Below are positions 25,233-34,533 of a DNA stretch of 64,000 nt, one piece after another. Every line of letters starts with the position of its first letter. Position 1 is the stretch's first letter. The DNA comes from Clostridia bacterium. Its GTDB lineage: Bacteria; Acidobacteriota; Terriglobia; Terriglobales; Acidobacteriaceae. Both the position numbers and the translations under genes were made by a program. The DNA is taken from NCBI GenBank assembly GCA_035561135.1, contig DATMYA010000022.1:23689-87688 (forward strand), read 5' to 3'. The notes under the pieces were generated by a model. That model saw nothing but the letters and a program-made list of their open reading frames with translations. It was not told where the DNA came from and searched no databases.

Positions 25233-26414
25233 CTAGTGATTGTGTTCTTCGCCTTCGCCTAGCGACCGCTCGGACTGTGCTTTCAAGAGGAACGCTCCAT
25301 CAACCACAACGGTCTCTCCGGCCTTCAGTCCGGAGAGAATTTCGACTTCACCTCCGAGGTCTCGTCCGCGACCTACCGTTCTCATTTCGAACTCCCTCTC
25401 CGCTTTGGGAATGAAAATAATCCACTTCTCCTGAAGCCGCTGAAGAGAAGCTGCAGGGACTGCCAGCACTTTGCCGTTATCCGCGCAGACCTTAAGCCAC
25501 GCGGTTGCCGACATGCCTGGACGCAGCACCCCGTCGCGGTTCTCAACTTCAATTCGAATGGGAACGGTTCGGGAATCTGCCTCAACTTGTTTGCCGACGA
25601 GAGTCACCTTGCCGCTGAAGGAGCGACCAGGCAGTGCCGGGAAAGCGATTCGAGCAGTACTTCCTGTCATCACGCGCACCGCGTCTCGTTCAAATGCGTG
25701 TACTGTCAGCCACAGCCGGCCAAGGTTGCCGACTCGAAACAATGGCTTGCTTGGTTCGGCGAGTTGACCCTGCACCGCGTTACGATCAATCACCGTGCCT
25801 GAGACGGGGCTGCGCAGAGAGAAGTTTGGGTTGTCAGTAAGATTCTCTGCATCCGCTGCGCTGAGGCCGAGAGAGCGGAGCGTTGCTTTGGCTGCGCGAA
25901 GTTCGGCCGCTGCGGCCTCCATGTTGGCGTCGGCTTCCTGAATCTCGCGCTGTGCCACGATTTTCTCAGCTCCGAGCCGTTGCTTCCGTTCGAGCGTCCG
26001 CTTCGCCAGTTCCAACCGTGCTTGCGCTGTAATGGCGTCTGACCGTGCCTTCCCAACCTCGCTGCTCTGCAACACTGCCAGAATCTTGCCCGCACTCACG
26101 GCTTGGCCGGGAGCGACATTGATGCTAACAATCCGACTCGGGATAGGAGCACCGATCTCGGCATAGGCATTCTCGTTCGGATGCAACTCGCCCAGAATCG
26201 CCATGCTCTCGCCTCCCGTACGGAACTCGACTGCTGTCGTGGTGATGCGGAGATCACGAAGCATCGACTGCTCGATGTGCAGAATGGACGTGTCTTCGCG
26301 CTTTGCTTCTTTCGCAACCGGAGTCGCCGAATCTTGCTCGGCTTGTTTCTTCTCCGGCTTAGAACATCCCGTTAGGAACAGAATTGCTATGAGTGCTGTA
26401 GTAATGATTTTCAT
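25233..26414 (-). CDS. RND periplasmic adaptor lipoprotein (CusB/CzcB-like)
   Basis: 393 residues. The signal ends in the lipobox LTGC, so it is a lipoprotein. Then follow a barrel-sandwich strand set (GGESMAILGELHPNENAYAE, RIVSINVAPGQAVSAGKILAVLQSS), a coiled-coil hairpin rich in Ala/Glu (about 130-180), the returning half LRSPVSGTVIDRNAVQGQL, and a C-terminal beta-barrel with GVLRPGMSATAWLKV and GLKAGETVVVDGAFLLKAQ. It links the pump to the outer-membrane channel. A His-containing tail (GEEHNH) could bind metal. Its ATG overlaps the stop of the TolC-like gene by 4 bp. Confidence 0.92.
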   Translation of the reverse strand: MKIITTALIAILFLTGCSKPEKKQAEQDSATPVAKEAKREDTSILHIEQSMLRDLRITTTAVEFRTGGESMAILGELHPNENAYAEIGAPIPSRIVSINVAPGQAVSAGKILAVLQSSEVGKARSDAITAQARLELAKRTLERKQRLGAEKIVAQREIQEADANMEAAAAELRAAKATLRSLGLSAADAENLTDNPNFSLRSPVSGTVIDRNAVQGQLAEPSKPLFRVGNLGRLWLTVHAFERDAVRVMTGSTARIAFPALPGRSFSGKVTLVGKQVEADSRTVPIRIEVENRDGVLRPGMSATAWLKVCADNGKVLAVPAASLQRLQEKWIIFIPKAEREFEMRTVGRGRDLGGEVEILSGLKAGETVVVDGAFLLKAQSERSLGEGEEHNH

Positions 26415-27634
26415 CGTAGTACCCCCGCTCGTGCTTCTAGCTCGATTCCTGCTACTGCGGCCTCGAAGAGCCGCTCTGCGTAAGCGATACGCGTTTCAAG
26501 TGCCTCGCGCCGGATCAGCAGCAGTTCGGCCAGGCCGATCTCGCCCTCTTCGAAGCTACGTCGCGCCAAAGTTTCGTTCTCCTCCAAGCTCGGTAGCGCA
26601 TCGCGTTCAAGCTCCTCGACTGCGGAAACCTGAAGGTTATAAACGTCGTACGCCGTTTGGACTTCAACCCACACAGCTCGCTTCGACGCCTCGAGTTCGC
26701 GTTCGAGCCGCCGCGTGCGGGCCTGTCCGACCGCTTGCAGCTCCTGGCCTCGATTGAAAAGCGGCAGCGTGAAGCTGAGTCCTCCCTGCACGATTCGGTC
26801 ACCCTGATCGCGCTTGTAATTGAAAGAGGGGGCCACCGTTGGCCAACGGAATGCATTGCCGAGCTGAACCTCGGCCTGCGCTTCGTCTCGTTCTGCTGCG
26901 AGTGCGCGTAGGTCCGGTCGTTCGCTGCACAACGCGGTCAACGTAGATAAATCAAAACGGCGGCGATCGCGGAGATCGCCGGCGATGTCGAGTGGTTCTT
27001 CCGCGGTCACACCCAACAAGATGCGAAGCTCTCCGACTGCAGAGGCGTACGCAGCTTGGGATGACCGAACGTCAGCCCGTGCTCTTGCCGCGCTGTTGCG
27101 AGCGAGATTCACGTCGAGGATTGGAACGTCTCCCGCCTGATAACGCCGCTCCATACTCTGAAACAGTTCGCCCGCAATCTTGCTGGATTGCTCAGCGAGC
27201 TTGAGCCGTTGCTTGGCGGCCAATCCTCTGGCAAACGCTACACTGACATCGCGCAGCAACCGGCGGAGTACGTCACGGCTGGCGGCAGTTTCGCGTTCGA
27301 GTCCGGCGCGAGCCCCGGCCATTCGCGCGCTGCGCCGGCCGCCAAGCTCGAACGACTGACTCAGGGACACGTCATAATCCGTCGTGTCTCCACTCGGGGA
27401 AATACGAGGCCCAATTGCTGTTTCGACTGTGGGGTTTTCCTGTAGGAACACCGAAGCTCCAGCGAGTCGGCCGCGTGCTTCGTCAATGCGGTATTGAGAC
27501 AAAATGATCTGCGGTCCGCGGTTGCGCGCTCTTGCAAGAGCCTGTTCGAGGGTAATGACCTCGGACTGCTGCGCAGAGACACTCTGCGCAAACGCGCAGG
27601 CCAACAGCATGAATATGATTCCCCTGGCTTTCAC
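26411..27634 (-). CDS. TolC-family outer-membrane channel (CusC/CzcC-like)
   Basis: 407 residues with a signal peptide ending SVSA. The outer-membrane efflux pattern appears twice: ITLEQALARARNRGPQIILSQ with a long helical hairpin, and a second copy with SERPDLRALAAERDEAQAEVQLGNAFRWP, followed by LSFTLPLFNRGQ. It forms the exit duct for the metal pump. It is the first of the three efflux genes; a small exported protein gene 157 bp upstream in the same direction may belong to the same transcript. Confidence 0.92.
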   Translation of the reverse strand: MKARGIIFMLLACAFAQSVSAQQSEVITLEQALARARNRGPQIILSQYRIDEARGRLAGASVFLQENPTVETAIGPRISPSGDTTDYDVSLSQSFELGGRRSARMAGARAGLERETAASRDVLRRLLRDVSVAFARGLAAKQRLKLAEQSSKIAGELFQSMERRYQAGDVPILDVNLARNSAARARADVRSSQAAYASAVGELRILLGVTAEEPLDIAGDLRDRRRFDLSTLTALCSERPDLRALAAERDEAQAEVQLGNAFRWPTVAPSFNYKRDQGDRIVQGGLSFTLPLFNRGQELQAVGQARTRRLERELEASKRAVWVEVQTAYDVYNLQVSAVEELERDALPSLEENETLARRSFEEGEIGLAELLLIRREALETRIAYAERLFEAAVAGIELEARAGVLR

Positions 27635-27790
27635 TAGAACACTCCAGTGTGGTACCGGCTTGGCCGGATATTAGCCACCGGCCCTATTCCGTTCCTGCGA
27701 CGGCGGGGCGAGTGAGTATGGTCCTGCTTATGAAAAATGACGGACGAACAGGCGCAGTAAAGTGCCTACGCTGCTACGACAAAGCGAGAG

Positions 27791-28102
27791 CTAAGCTCGA
27801 GGAGGGTGATAAGGGAGGATCGATAATCCAGCGCGCGCGGGGATCTGCAGCTCAGGTTCTGCCATAGAGGTCAATGCAATGGCATGCAAAACAAACGTGG
27901 CGGCAGGAGCAAAGTGAGCGCATGACAAGCAGTCTTCCTCAAACTGACAAGAATGACCGCCGGTTCCGCCCTGCTGCTCAGCTTGGAATTGAATTTCGCT
28001 CTGGGTTGACGGACCCGCCTGTACGTAGCAAGACTCAGGCATACCTAAGTCGAAGAAGACAAACGCAAGCAGGAAGAGCGCTATATACTTGGCACGGGCC
28101 GA
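27791..28102 (-). CDS. Small exported Cys-containing protein upstream of metal efflux genes
   Basis: About 103 residues. The start is ATG 28102 (MSARAKYIAL) or 28117. A hydrophobic signal segment YIALFLLAFVFFDLG is followed by a Cys/His set: ESCYVQ, GGHSCQFEEDCLSCAHF. The spacing of four Cys and two His suggests metal binding in the periplasm. The position at the head of the efflux operon favours a metal-sensing or metal-chaperone role, but I know no characterised homologue. The C-terminal third is low complexity. Confidence 0.6.
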   Translation of the reverse strand, partial: SARAKYIALFLLAFVFFDLGMPESCYVQAGPSTQSEIQFQAEQQGGTGGHSCQFEEDCLSCAHFAPAATFVLHAIALTSMAEPELQIPARAGLSILPYHPPRA

Positions 28103-28177
28103 CATCACAGTAATCATAAAGGTAAGAACCGCGACGCCGCAACCGCAACCATGCTGCCCTTCGTTCTTAGGGAAACG

Positions 28178-29296
28178 CTAGCGAGGCAGTTCCGTGATAG
28201 GCAATTCCGTGATTGCGATCCAATTGGGATTTTTCCCGACGTTCACGTCTGACACCTTGCGCAATGCCCCGGTGTTCTGATCAATGGCATAGTTGCTCAC
28301 GCTATTCGATTTCTGGCCGGCTGTTAGCAGAAATTTTCCGCTGGGGTCGATATTGAACCCCCGCGGCTGCGTCTCGGTCGGATATGTGCCTACCAGCGAT
28401 AGCTTGCCGTCGTCTCCGTCAACCCGGAATGCCGTGATCGTGCTGGAGGTGCGCTCGGAGGCATAGAGGAACCTGCCATCGGGCGTGATGTGAATGTCGG
28501 CGGTCCAGGGCTTGCCCTCGAAACCGGCGGACAGCACCGAATTCGAAGCGAGCAGCGTGAGCGTGCCGGGAACATTGAGCCGATAGGTATTCACTGTGCC
28601 GTCGATTTCGTTGGTGCCGAATACGAAACGGCGGTTCGGGTGAAATATGAAATGGCGTGGACCGGCGCCTTTTTTGGTTTTAACAGCCGGAGGATCGTTT
28701 GGCGTGACCTCGCCGTTAGCTTCGTTAAAGTGGTACTGCATGACAGCGTCATCGCCGAGGTTGGAGACGAACAGAAATCTATTGGATGGATCCGTCGCGA
28801 CACAGTGTGCGTTCTTACCTGTCTGTATCACGCGCAGCGGTTTTGGATCTACTTCGCCATTGGGGCCGATGGCGTTGACCGAGAACTTGTTGCCGAAGTA
28901 TGAGGCGCCAAACAGGTAGCGGCCCGTACGGTCCGTTGAGAGGTACGCCATGTCATCAGCCAAGGGGACGGTTTTTATGGGTGTCAGCTTTCCGCTGTCC
29001 TGATTGATTGAAAAGCTGCTGACCGAATTCGGTTCCGAGCGGAGCGATGCGTAAAGATACTTGCGGTCGGGGCTGATCGACAGCGGCATGACAGTGCCTG
29101 TAACCGTCATTCTCTGGACGACGTTTACGCTACCGTCAATTTCGCTTAACTCCATCACATAGATATCGCGGCTATCGGCATTTGAGACGTACGCCATCGT
29201 GCGGACATTTTTCTTGGAGGCATTCATCATCATAACCGCTGCGCTAAGTACAACCACAGCAATCACGGCCGAAAGCGTTCGCGCAAGTGTCTTCAT
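28178..29296 (-). CDS. Lactonase-family seven-bladed beta-propeller, exported
   Basis: 372 residues from ATG 29296 (MKTLARTLSAVIAVVVLSAA, a signal or anchor). The rest is a beta-propeller of YVTN/6-phosphogluconolactonase type, with repeats such as LSISPDRKYLYASLRSEPNSVSSF, HCVATDPSNRFLFVSNLGDDAVMQY, FIFHPNRRFVFGTNEIDGTVNTY and IHITPDGRFLYASERTSSTITAF. Cytosolic Pgl acts in the pentose phosphate path. An exported copy more likely acts on an extracellular lactone or is only structural. A single gene with no obvious operon. Confidence 0.82.
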   Translation of the reverse strand: MKTLARTLSAVIAVVVLSAAVMMMNASKKNVRTMAYVSNADSRDIYVMELSEIDGSVNVVQRMTVTGTVMPLSISPDRKYLYASLRSEPNSVSSFSINQDSGKLTPIKTVPLADDMAYLSTDRTGRYLFGASYFGNKFSVNAIGPNGEVDPKPLRVIQTGKNAHCVATDPSNRFLFVSNLGDDAVMQYHFNEANGEVTPNDPPAVKTKKGAGPRHFIFHPNRRFVFGTNEIDGTVNTYRLNVPGTLTLLASNSVLSAGFEGKPWTADIHITPDGRFLYASERTSSTITAFRVDGDDGKLSLVGTYPTETQPRGFNIDPSGKFLLTAGQKSNSVSNYAIDQNTGALRKVSDVNVGKNPNWIAITELPITELPR

Positions 29297-29419
29297 TTCA
29301 CCAACATTAGCAGACAACACCGGGTCGCAATCAGTCCCGGAAGCCTCGCATGAAATGTCTGACGCAAGAAACAGCAGCTGTAAGTAGCTATAGCAACCAA
29401 TTCGCGGTTAGCGATTCGG

Positions 29420-29998
29420 TCAGGCTACACGGCGAATGGGAGCCTGAGACTTAACTTTGCGAACGGCGAGAGCGAACATCACGTGTGACCAGCCACGCAA
29501 AACCAGGCTAACCCCAAGCGCCAATCCCAGGAACCAGAATCCCGAAACCGGCCATTCGGCCCAGAGCATGATTCCGAGCAGCAGCGTGATAGCGCCGTCA
29601 AATACCGACCAGCCCCATTTGGGATATCTCAACGAGGCGGCAGCGATGACGTGGAAGAGTCCGCCGACCGTAAACAACGAGGCGAACAGCAGCGTCCACG
29701 CGAGAGCGCCAGCAACCGGATGGGTGACGACGAGCAAGCCAATCAGCACGCCAAGAACGGCACCCGCAAGATGAAGAAGGAATCCTCCCCCGCCGCGTGA
29801 TCGAAAAGCGTAAACAGCCTCAACAATGCCGCCGACCAGCATTAGCCATCCGAACACTAAGACGGTACCGATCGTGGCTGCGGGCATAAACCCGAGAGCA
29901 ACAATTCCGATGACAATCTGGATAATCCCCAGTGCGAGAAACCATCCCCAATTGTGTCGTAGATATCCAAGTTCCATGAGCATCGAAGTGGAATTCAT
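29420..29998 (-). CDS. HdeD-family acid-resistance membrane protein
   Basis: 192 residues from ATG 29998 (MNSTSMLMELGYLRHNW), preceded by GGGGGAG; the longer frame to 30076 is discounted. Six hydrophobic segments come in pairs: GIIQIVIGIVALGFMPAA, GTVLVFGWLMLVGGIVEAVYAF, LAGAVLGVLIGLLVV, WTLLFASLFTVGGLFHVIAAA, ITLLLGIMLWAEWPVSGFWFLGLALGVSLVLRGW. This is the DUF308/HdeD pattern. HdeD is linked to acid tolerance in enterobacteria; in this lineage the role is inferred. Confidence 0.88.
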   Translation of the reverse strand: MNSTSMLMELGYLRHNWGWFLALGIIQIVIGIVALGFMPAATIGTVLVFGWLMLVGGIVEAVYAFRSRGGGGFLLHLAGAVLGVLIGLLVVTHPVAGALAWTLLFASLFTVGGLFHVIAAASLRYPKWGWSVFDGAITLLLGIMLWAEWPVSGFWFLGLALGVSLVLRGWSHVMFALAVRKVKSQAPIRRVA

Positions 29999-30598
29999 TT
30001 TCTCCCCCACACTCGTCCTTGCTAGGCTGCCTTCATTGACCAATTCCCACTCAGTTTCGCTCGATCTTCTAAACACCCTGCGTATGCGGGTACCCTCGAC
30101 GGAGCATGCGGAATCACGGTAATTCGGATGCCGAGCTTGCCCACTTCGATGGGGAGCTATTTTTGTAAATTGGAATCAGTTTCGTGAATCTGCGCCGTAC
30201 AATTCTGTGTAGAGATTATCTCTCTGCCGAGATACTGTCGTGTGATAGCTCAATTGTGCATGCGTTGCCTCAGCTCCGGAATAGCCCAACCCGAAATGGC
30301 CGCTAAATTCATAGAAGCGAAGAGCATCCTGCCTCTGCCTTTTGGCTAGCGAGTTGCGGCGCGGAATATGGGCTGCCACGTGCATGCACCTTGCAGGCAT
30401 CGATTTCTGAGCCGCTTCCCAGTTGTGCTACCAAGTAGGGCATTAGAGTCGTCCCATCCTTCCTGGTTACACCTGAGAACCAGCCCCCAGTTAGCCGGTC
30501 GCAGATAGTAAACGCTGGCCCGTGCGCGAGGCCGTAAGCACGCGAGTGCTCCTCCTCTTGGCAGGGCAGACCACAGCAATCGAGCAATTGAGGCTACC
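29999..30598. other. 600-bp interval without a confident gene
   Basis: Between the hdeD-like gene and the lipoprotein gene. It must hold the promoters of both. The minus strand at about 30309-30587 has an open frame of protein-like composition (SGVTRKDGTTLMPYLVAQLGS) that I cannot place; it may be a decayed gene. No hairpin or RNA gene is evident. Confidence 0.4.
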
Positions 30599-31880
30599 GT
30601 GCATCGCCATCGCCCACCTCTTTTGTCCCCTTCACCTGTCCGTAAATCGCCATTACTGAGGATTGTGTTCACCCTGCTTCTGCTCGTCTTTCTCACTGCC
30701 TGTGGCGATAATTCCAACTCGACCAATCAGCCGACGGGAAACACTCCAACTCCTGCACCCATTCCAAGTCCGGCTCCAGTTCCCAATCCGACTCCCGTAC
30801 CCACTCCAACCCCCGCGCCAGTGTTGCCTGCGAGATTTATCTATACGCGGGAGCCCAGCAATCAGATCGATATTGGAGCTATACAGGCAGGCGGAAGGCT
30901 CACGTCTGGAAGTAAACCAATTCTGCTCGGCGATGTCGTGTTCGTCATCTCCCTAGTTGCACTGCCGAGTGGGAAATTCCTGTATGGCAGTGGGATATCG
31001 AGCTCTTCATTCGGAGAACCATTCGGTAAGAATCAAATTGGAGAGTTCCGAATCGAGAGCACTGGAGGTTTGACGCAACTGCCTGGCTCGCCGATCGACC
31101 TGCCCATGGGTGCGGGAGTGCTGCTTGTTGACCCTGGCGGGCGGTTCCTCTTCATGCGGCTCGACAGGATCTGGGATACGTGGTCTGTGGATGCAAACAC
31201 AGGTCAGCTTACGGAAGTTGGCACTTCAGGAACAGCAGGCACTGGGTTCCAGCCCGCAATCAGTCACGATGGAAAATTCCTATTCAATATCGACACTAGC
31301 AATGTGGAGAACAAGCAGGTCGTCGTTGACGCCGTGGATACAAATGGCACGGCTACGCCTGTTGCTGGGTCTCCATTTTCAACGGATAGCGCTAACACGC
31401 CATCCGCAGTCGCTGTCTCGCCACTTGGAAATTTCGTGTTTGTAACTAACTTCCACGACACGGGACCAATCGTGTCCCCTCCAACGAATGGCGACATCAG
31501 CGTGTTCTCACTCGCCAGAGATGGATCATTGACCCCGGTGCCCGGTTCACCGTTCCCCGCCGGACTCAACCCGGGCGGACCGGTCATCACACCGGATGGC
31601 AAGTTCCTCTACATTCGGGCATCACAGGCTGACGGAGCGGATGAAATCGAAGGTTTCAGCATTGCAAGCTCGGGTGCTCTCGCCCCGCTCGCGAATAATC
31701 CGCAGGCTACTGGTTTCATAGAGGCAGGAATCGCAATGGATCGATCCGACTGGAGATTTTCTGTTCGTCGCCAGCGACAACGACACGAAGAGCTTTAGTC
31801 TCGACCCTGCGACGGGTAAACTCACGCAGATTTCTGTTTCTACCCAGCTACGTGGGCCAATCATTGGCATTGCGCCGTGA
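30599..31880 (+). CDS. Beta-propeller lipoprotein, frameshifted near the C-terminus
   Basis: A lipobox VFLTAC ends the signal, followed by a Pro/Thr/Asn spacer (about residues 45-75) and lactonase-like propeller blades (FQPAISHDGKFLFNIDTSN, GGPVITPDGKFLYIRAS). The open frame stops at 31798, but the next frame carries the expected last blade, DPTGDFLFVASDNDTKSFSL to GIAP-stop at 31880. A 4-bp tandem GATCGATC at 31739-31746 explains the shift, so the gene is either recently broken or misassembled. The start is probably GTG 30599 or a later TTG; the upstream region is weak. Likely exported and anchored to a membrane. Confidence 0.75.
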
Positions 31881-31897
31881 TTGACCGTTGATACGAG

Positions 31898-32761
31898 CTA
31901 CTCGAGTCGAACGGAATCACCACGCCGAATCGTTCCCCCATGCAACACGGAGGCATAGACCCCAACGTTAGAGTGGTTGTGCTGCGCCGCTGTGCGCAGA
32001 ATACCCGCATCGCTGGGGAGATCGCCTTGTGGCAGCGTGGTCATAACGCAGCGGGGACAAGGACCAGTGATCTTCACGCGTACGGCATCGCCGATGGCGA
32101 GCACGTGCCCGATCCAGGCATTCTCGACAAAATCAATTTCGCTAGATGCCGCTTGTACCACGAGATTGGGCCGGAACCGTCGAGATTCAAAACGCCCTTG
32201 TGGATACAGCGTACGCAACCTGTCGAGCGTCGCCGTAGTCAGCACATGCACTACTGCCGAGTCGAAGAACGTACCCTCAGGCAATCCGAACTCGGTGACT
32301 GTGTTCCGGTAATCAAGGCCTTCGATGTCGGGCCAGTACTCCTCAGCCGTGGCCGCCGGCAGATCGGGTGCCGCGGAGTCAATCTTCTCGCGCTTGCCGT
32401 GTACGATCGCATGAAGCGTTACGTCCCGCTGGAGCACCATCGATAGCTTCTGGTGGGCACCTGTGTCCTGACTATTGACGGTAGCGCCATCCGGCAGAGT
32501 GATTCGGACCGGCGGCGGCTTTTCCCCCCTCCGTGGAGCTTCTGCCAGCGTAGCGCGAAAGTCGAAAAGGCGCGGCCATTTCCGCGGGTTTTTGGCGCTT
32601 GCAACCTTCCCGTCAGCTCGGTCGATGAGAGCGTAAGCACGGTCTCCGAGCAGCCCTGCTTCGGTGATCTCGGAAGCATTCAGTTCCTCTCCCATCATGG
32701 ACTTCACTGGGTACCGCCAGAGAGAAACAATCGAACCTGAATTTGTTTGCACCGATGCCAT
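31898..32761 (-). CDS. MOSC-domain protein
   Basis: 287 residues. The N-terminal beta-barrel part (VSLWRYPVKSMMGEELNASEITEAGLLGDRAYAL) and C-terminal MOSC core (RFRPNLVV, ENAWIGHVLAIGDAVRVKITGPCPRCVMTTLPQGDLP) match eukaryotic Moco-sulfurase-like and bacterial MOSC proteins. The Cys in PCPRCVM are the likely substrate or sulfur-carrying residues. Known members are molybdenum-cofactor-dependent reductases or sulfur carriers. No molybdenum genes are adjacent. It is convergent with the frameshifted lipoprotein gene. Confidence 0.88.
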   Translation of the reverse strand: MASVQTNSGSIVSLWRYPVKSMMGEELNASEITEAGLLGDRAYALIDRADGKVASAKNPRKWPRLFDFRATLAEAPRRGEKPPPVRITLPDGATVNSQDTGAHQKLSMVLQRDVTLHAIVHGKREKIDSAAPDLPAATAEEYWPDIEGLDYRNTVTEFGLPEGTFFDSAVVHVLTTATLDRLRTLYPQGRFESRRFRPNLVVQAASSEIDFVENAWIGHVLAIGDAVRVKITGPCPRCVMTTLPQGDLPSDAGILRTAAQHNHSNVGVYASVLHGGTIRRGDSVRLE

Positions 32762-33025
32762 GGTTGCACTCCATCCCGCTAGTCGCCGGTTATTGTGATG
32801 CGAAATCTCCTCAATGAAAACCGGCCAAGGCGACTGCCTCGATGGTCTCGCTATTCGGCGCTACCGAAGAAACTAATCCAGCACCTGGCTTTCATTCGCC
32901 AGAGCCGCTAGTCCGGAGTAGGCTGTACACCCGAAAAGTTTTCTGCGCGTCCCGGCAGCTTTGCACAAAAGAAGGGATGCGCACGTATTCGCCTAACAGG
33001 AACATACCTGGACTGGAGCAATCCT

Positions 33026-33499
33026 ATGCATCACGCTGTGACCGCAATCGCTTTGCTGTTCGTTGTCGGCTTGATACCGGCGGCTTTGCATGCTGACGAA
33101 TCGGAAGCCACCGAGGCAACGATCATTCGCATGGAGCGCGCCGCCCTTGATCGCTGGGGCAACGGTGATCCGGATGGTTTCCTGGAAATTTCGGCTCCGG
33201 ACGTAACGTATTTTAATCCGTTTCAGAGTCGCCGTCTCAACGGGATTGGAGAACTGCGCAAGGTATACGACGAAGTGCGCGGCAAGATAAAACTCGACCG
33301 GTATGAATTAATAGATCCCAAAGTGCAAGTCTGCGGAGATACTGCAATTCTCACGTTCAACTTCGTTTCTCACGGGAGCGAGGGAGTAATGCGCTGGAAC
33401 ACGACCGAAGTCTATCGGCTTAAAGATAGCCAGTGGCGCATCATCCATACTCATTGGTCTCTGATGCAGACTGCCAGCACGGCTTCACCGGAGAAATAA
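33026..33499 (+). CDS. Secreted NTF2-fold (SnoaL/DUF4440-like) protein
   Basis: 157 residues with a signal peptide (ALLFVVGLIPAALHA). The mature part is a compact NTF2-like alpha+beta cone: TIIRMERAALDRWGNGDPDGFLEISAPDVTYFNPF, then strands VCGDTAILTFNF and MRWNTTEVYRLKDSQWRIIHTHWS. The family includes isomerases, binding proteins and many unknowns; no catalytic pair can be assigned. A single gene with flanking gaps of about 260 and 210 bp. Confidence 0.8.
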   Translation: MHHAVTAIALLFVVGLIPAALHADESEATEATIIRMERAALDRWGNGDPDGFLEISAPDVTYFNPFQSRRLNGIGELRKVYDEVRGKIKLDRYELIDPKVQVCGDTAILTFNFVSHGSEGVMRWNTTEVYRLKDSQWRIIHTHWSLMQTASTASPEK

Positions 33500-33712
33500 C
33501 TGCTCAGGGTTAACGGATGCTTTGCGCCAAGCATCTCCCGGTAAGCCAACCGGCGTAACCAGAGTCACATCTAGAGTTTAACGCTGTACGATTAACCTGT
33601 TGCGAAGGCCCCAACCAGTTAGGAGTTGTGTCGCGCGTAGCAGTCAGACTGAGTGCGCGATTGCGAGATGTCATTGAATCCACGCAGGCGCGCCCTGTGC
33701 CAGAAAGCCATA

Positions 33713-34531
33713 ATGACGAAACAAGCCAGAATCACGCTTGTTCTGTGCGTGATCGCTCTGCTGTCTGGGCAGCTTGCGTCTGCCGAGCGCGTTGAGCAAC
33801 TGCGTCCGACGAACTACCTAAACGATTTCGCTGGGGTTTTGAATGCTGCGGATCGTGAGCGAATCAATGCACTCTGCGCCGAACTCGATCGGAAAACGCA
33901 GGCGCAAGTAGCGGTCGTAACAATCCGCACTCTCGAAGGCGCGGAAGCATCGGACTTCGCAAACCGGCTTTTTAAACAGTGGGGCATTGGCGAGCGGAAG
34001 CGGGACCGCGGAGTTCTCGTTCTACTGGCAACCGAGGATCGCCGATATTGGATCGAGGTCGGGTATGGCCTTGAACCCATCCTTCCCGACGGCAAAGTGG
34101 GTGGCTTCGGCCGTGAGATTGTGCCGCAACTGCGGGAGAGCCGCTACGGCGATGCCCTCGTAATGCTTACAACCCGGATCGCCCAGACCATTGCCACAGA
34201 TGCAGGAGTGGAGCTCACAGGCGTCCCGGCTCAACCCCGAACGACGCCCGCACCTGGCTCGGCTATCAACGTCCGCTCATTGTTGCCTCTCCTGCTGTTT
34301 TTCATTTTCTTTCTCTTGCCTGCGCTCTCAATGGTTCGCCGACGCGGGCGCTACGGTGACGGTTCCGGGGGATGCAGCGGTTGTTTGCTTCCTTTCCTGT
34401 TGGGAGGCTTTGGAGGTGGCGGCTCTCGCGATTGGGGCGGCGGCTTTGGCGGAGGAAGTTTTGGAGGCGGAGGGTTCGGCGGATTCGGTGGGGGACGCTC
34501 CGGCGGTGGCGGAGCAGGAGGCGGTTGGTAA
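33713..34531 (+). CDS. TPM-domain membrane-anchored protein
   Basis: From ATG 33713 (MTKQARITLVL, signal peptide) the protein has 272 residues; the frame extends upstream to 33653. The TPM domain is clear: VNDFAGVL-like LNDFAGVLNAADRERINALCAELDRKTQAQVAVVTIRTLEG, then FANRLFKQWGIGERKRDRGVLVLLATEDRRYWIEVGYGLEPILPDGKVG. A transmembrane helix (LLPLLLFFIFFLLPAL) and a Gly/Phe-rich tail (GGGFGGGSFGGG) follow. TPM proteins often sit beside lemA and act in envelope or photosystem repair. First gene of a three-gene group. Confidence 0.88.
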   Translation: MTKQARITLVLCVIALLSGQLASAERVEQLRPTNYLNDFAGVLNAADRERINALCAELDRKTQAQVAVVTIRTLEGAEASDFANRLFKQWGIGERKRDRGVLVLLATEDRRYWIEVGYGLEPILPDGKVGGFGREIVPQLRESRYGDALVMLTTRIAQTIATDAGVELTGVPAQPRTTPAPGSAINVRSLLPLLLFFIFFLLPALSMVRRRGRYGDGSGGCSGCLLPFLLGGFGGGGSRDWGGGFGGGSFGGGGFGGFGGGRSGGGGAGGGW

Positions 34532-34533
34532 AC

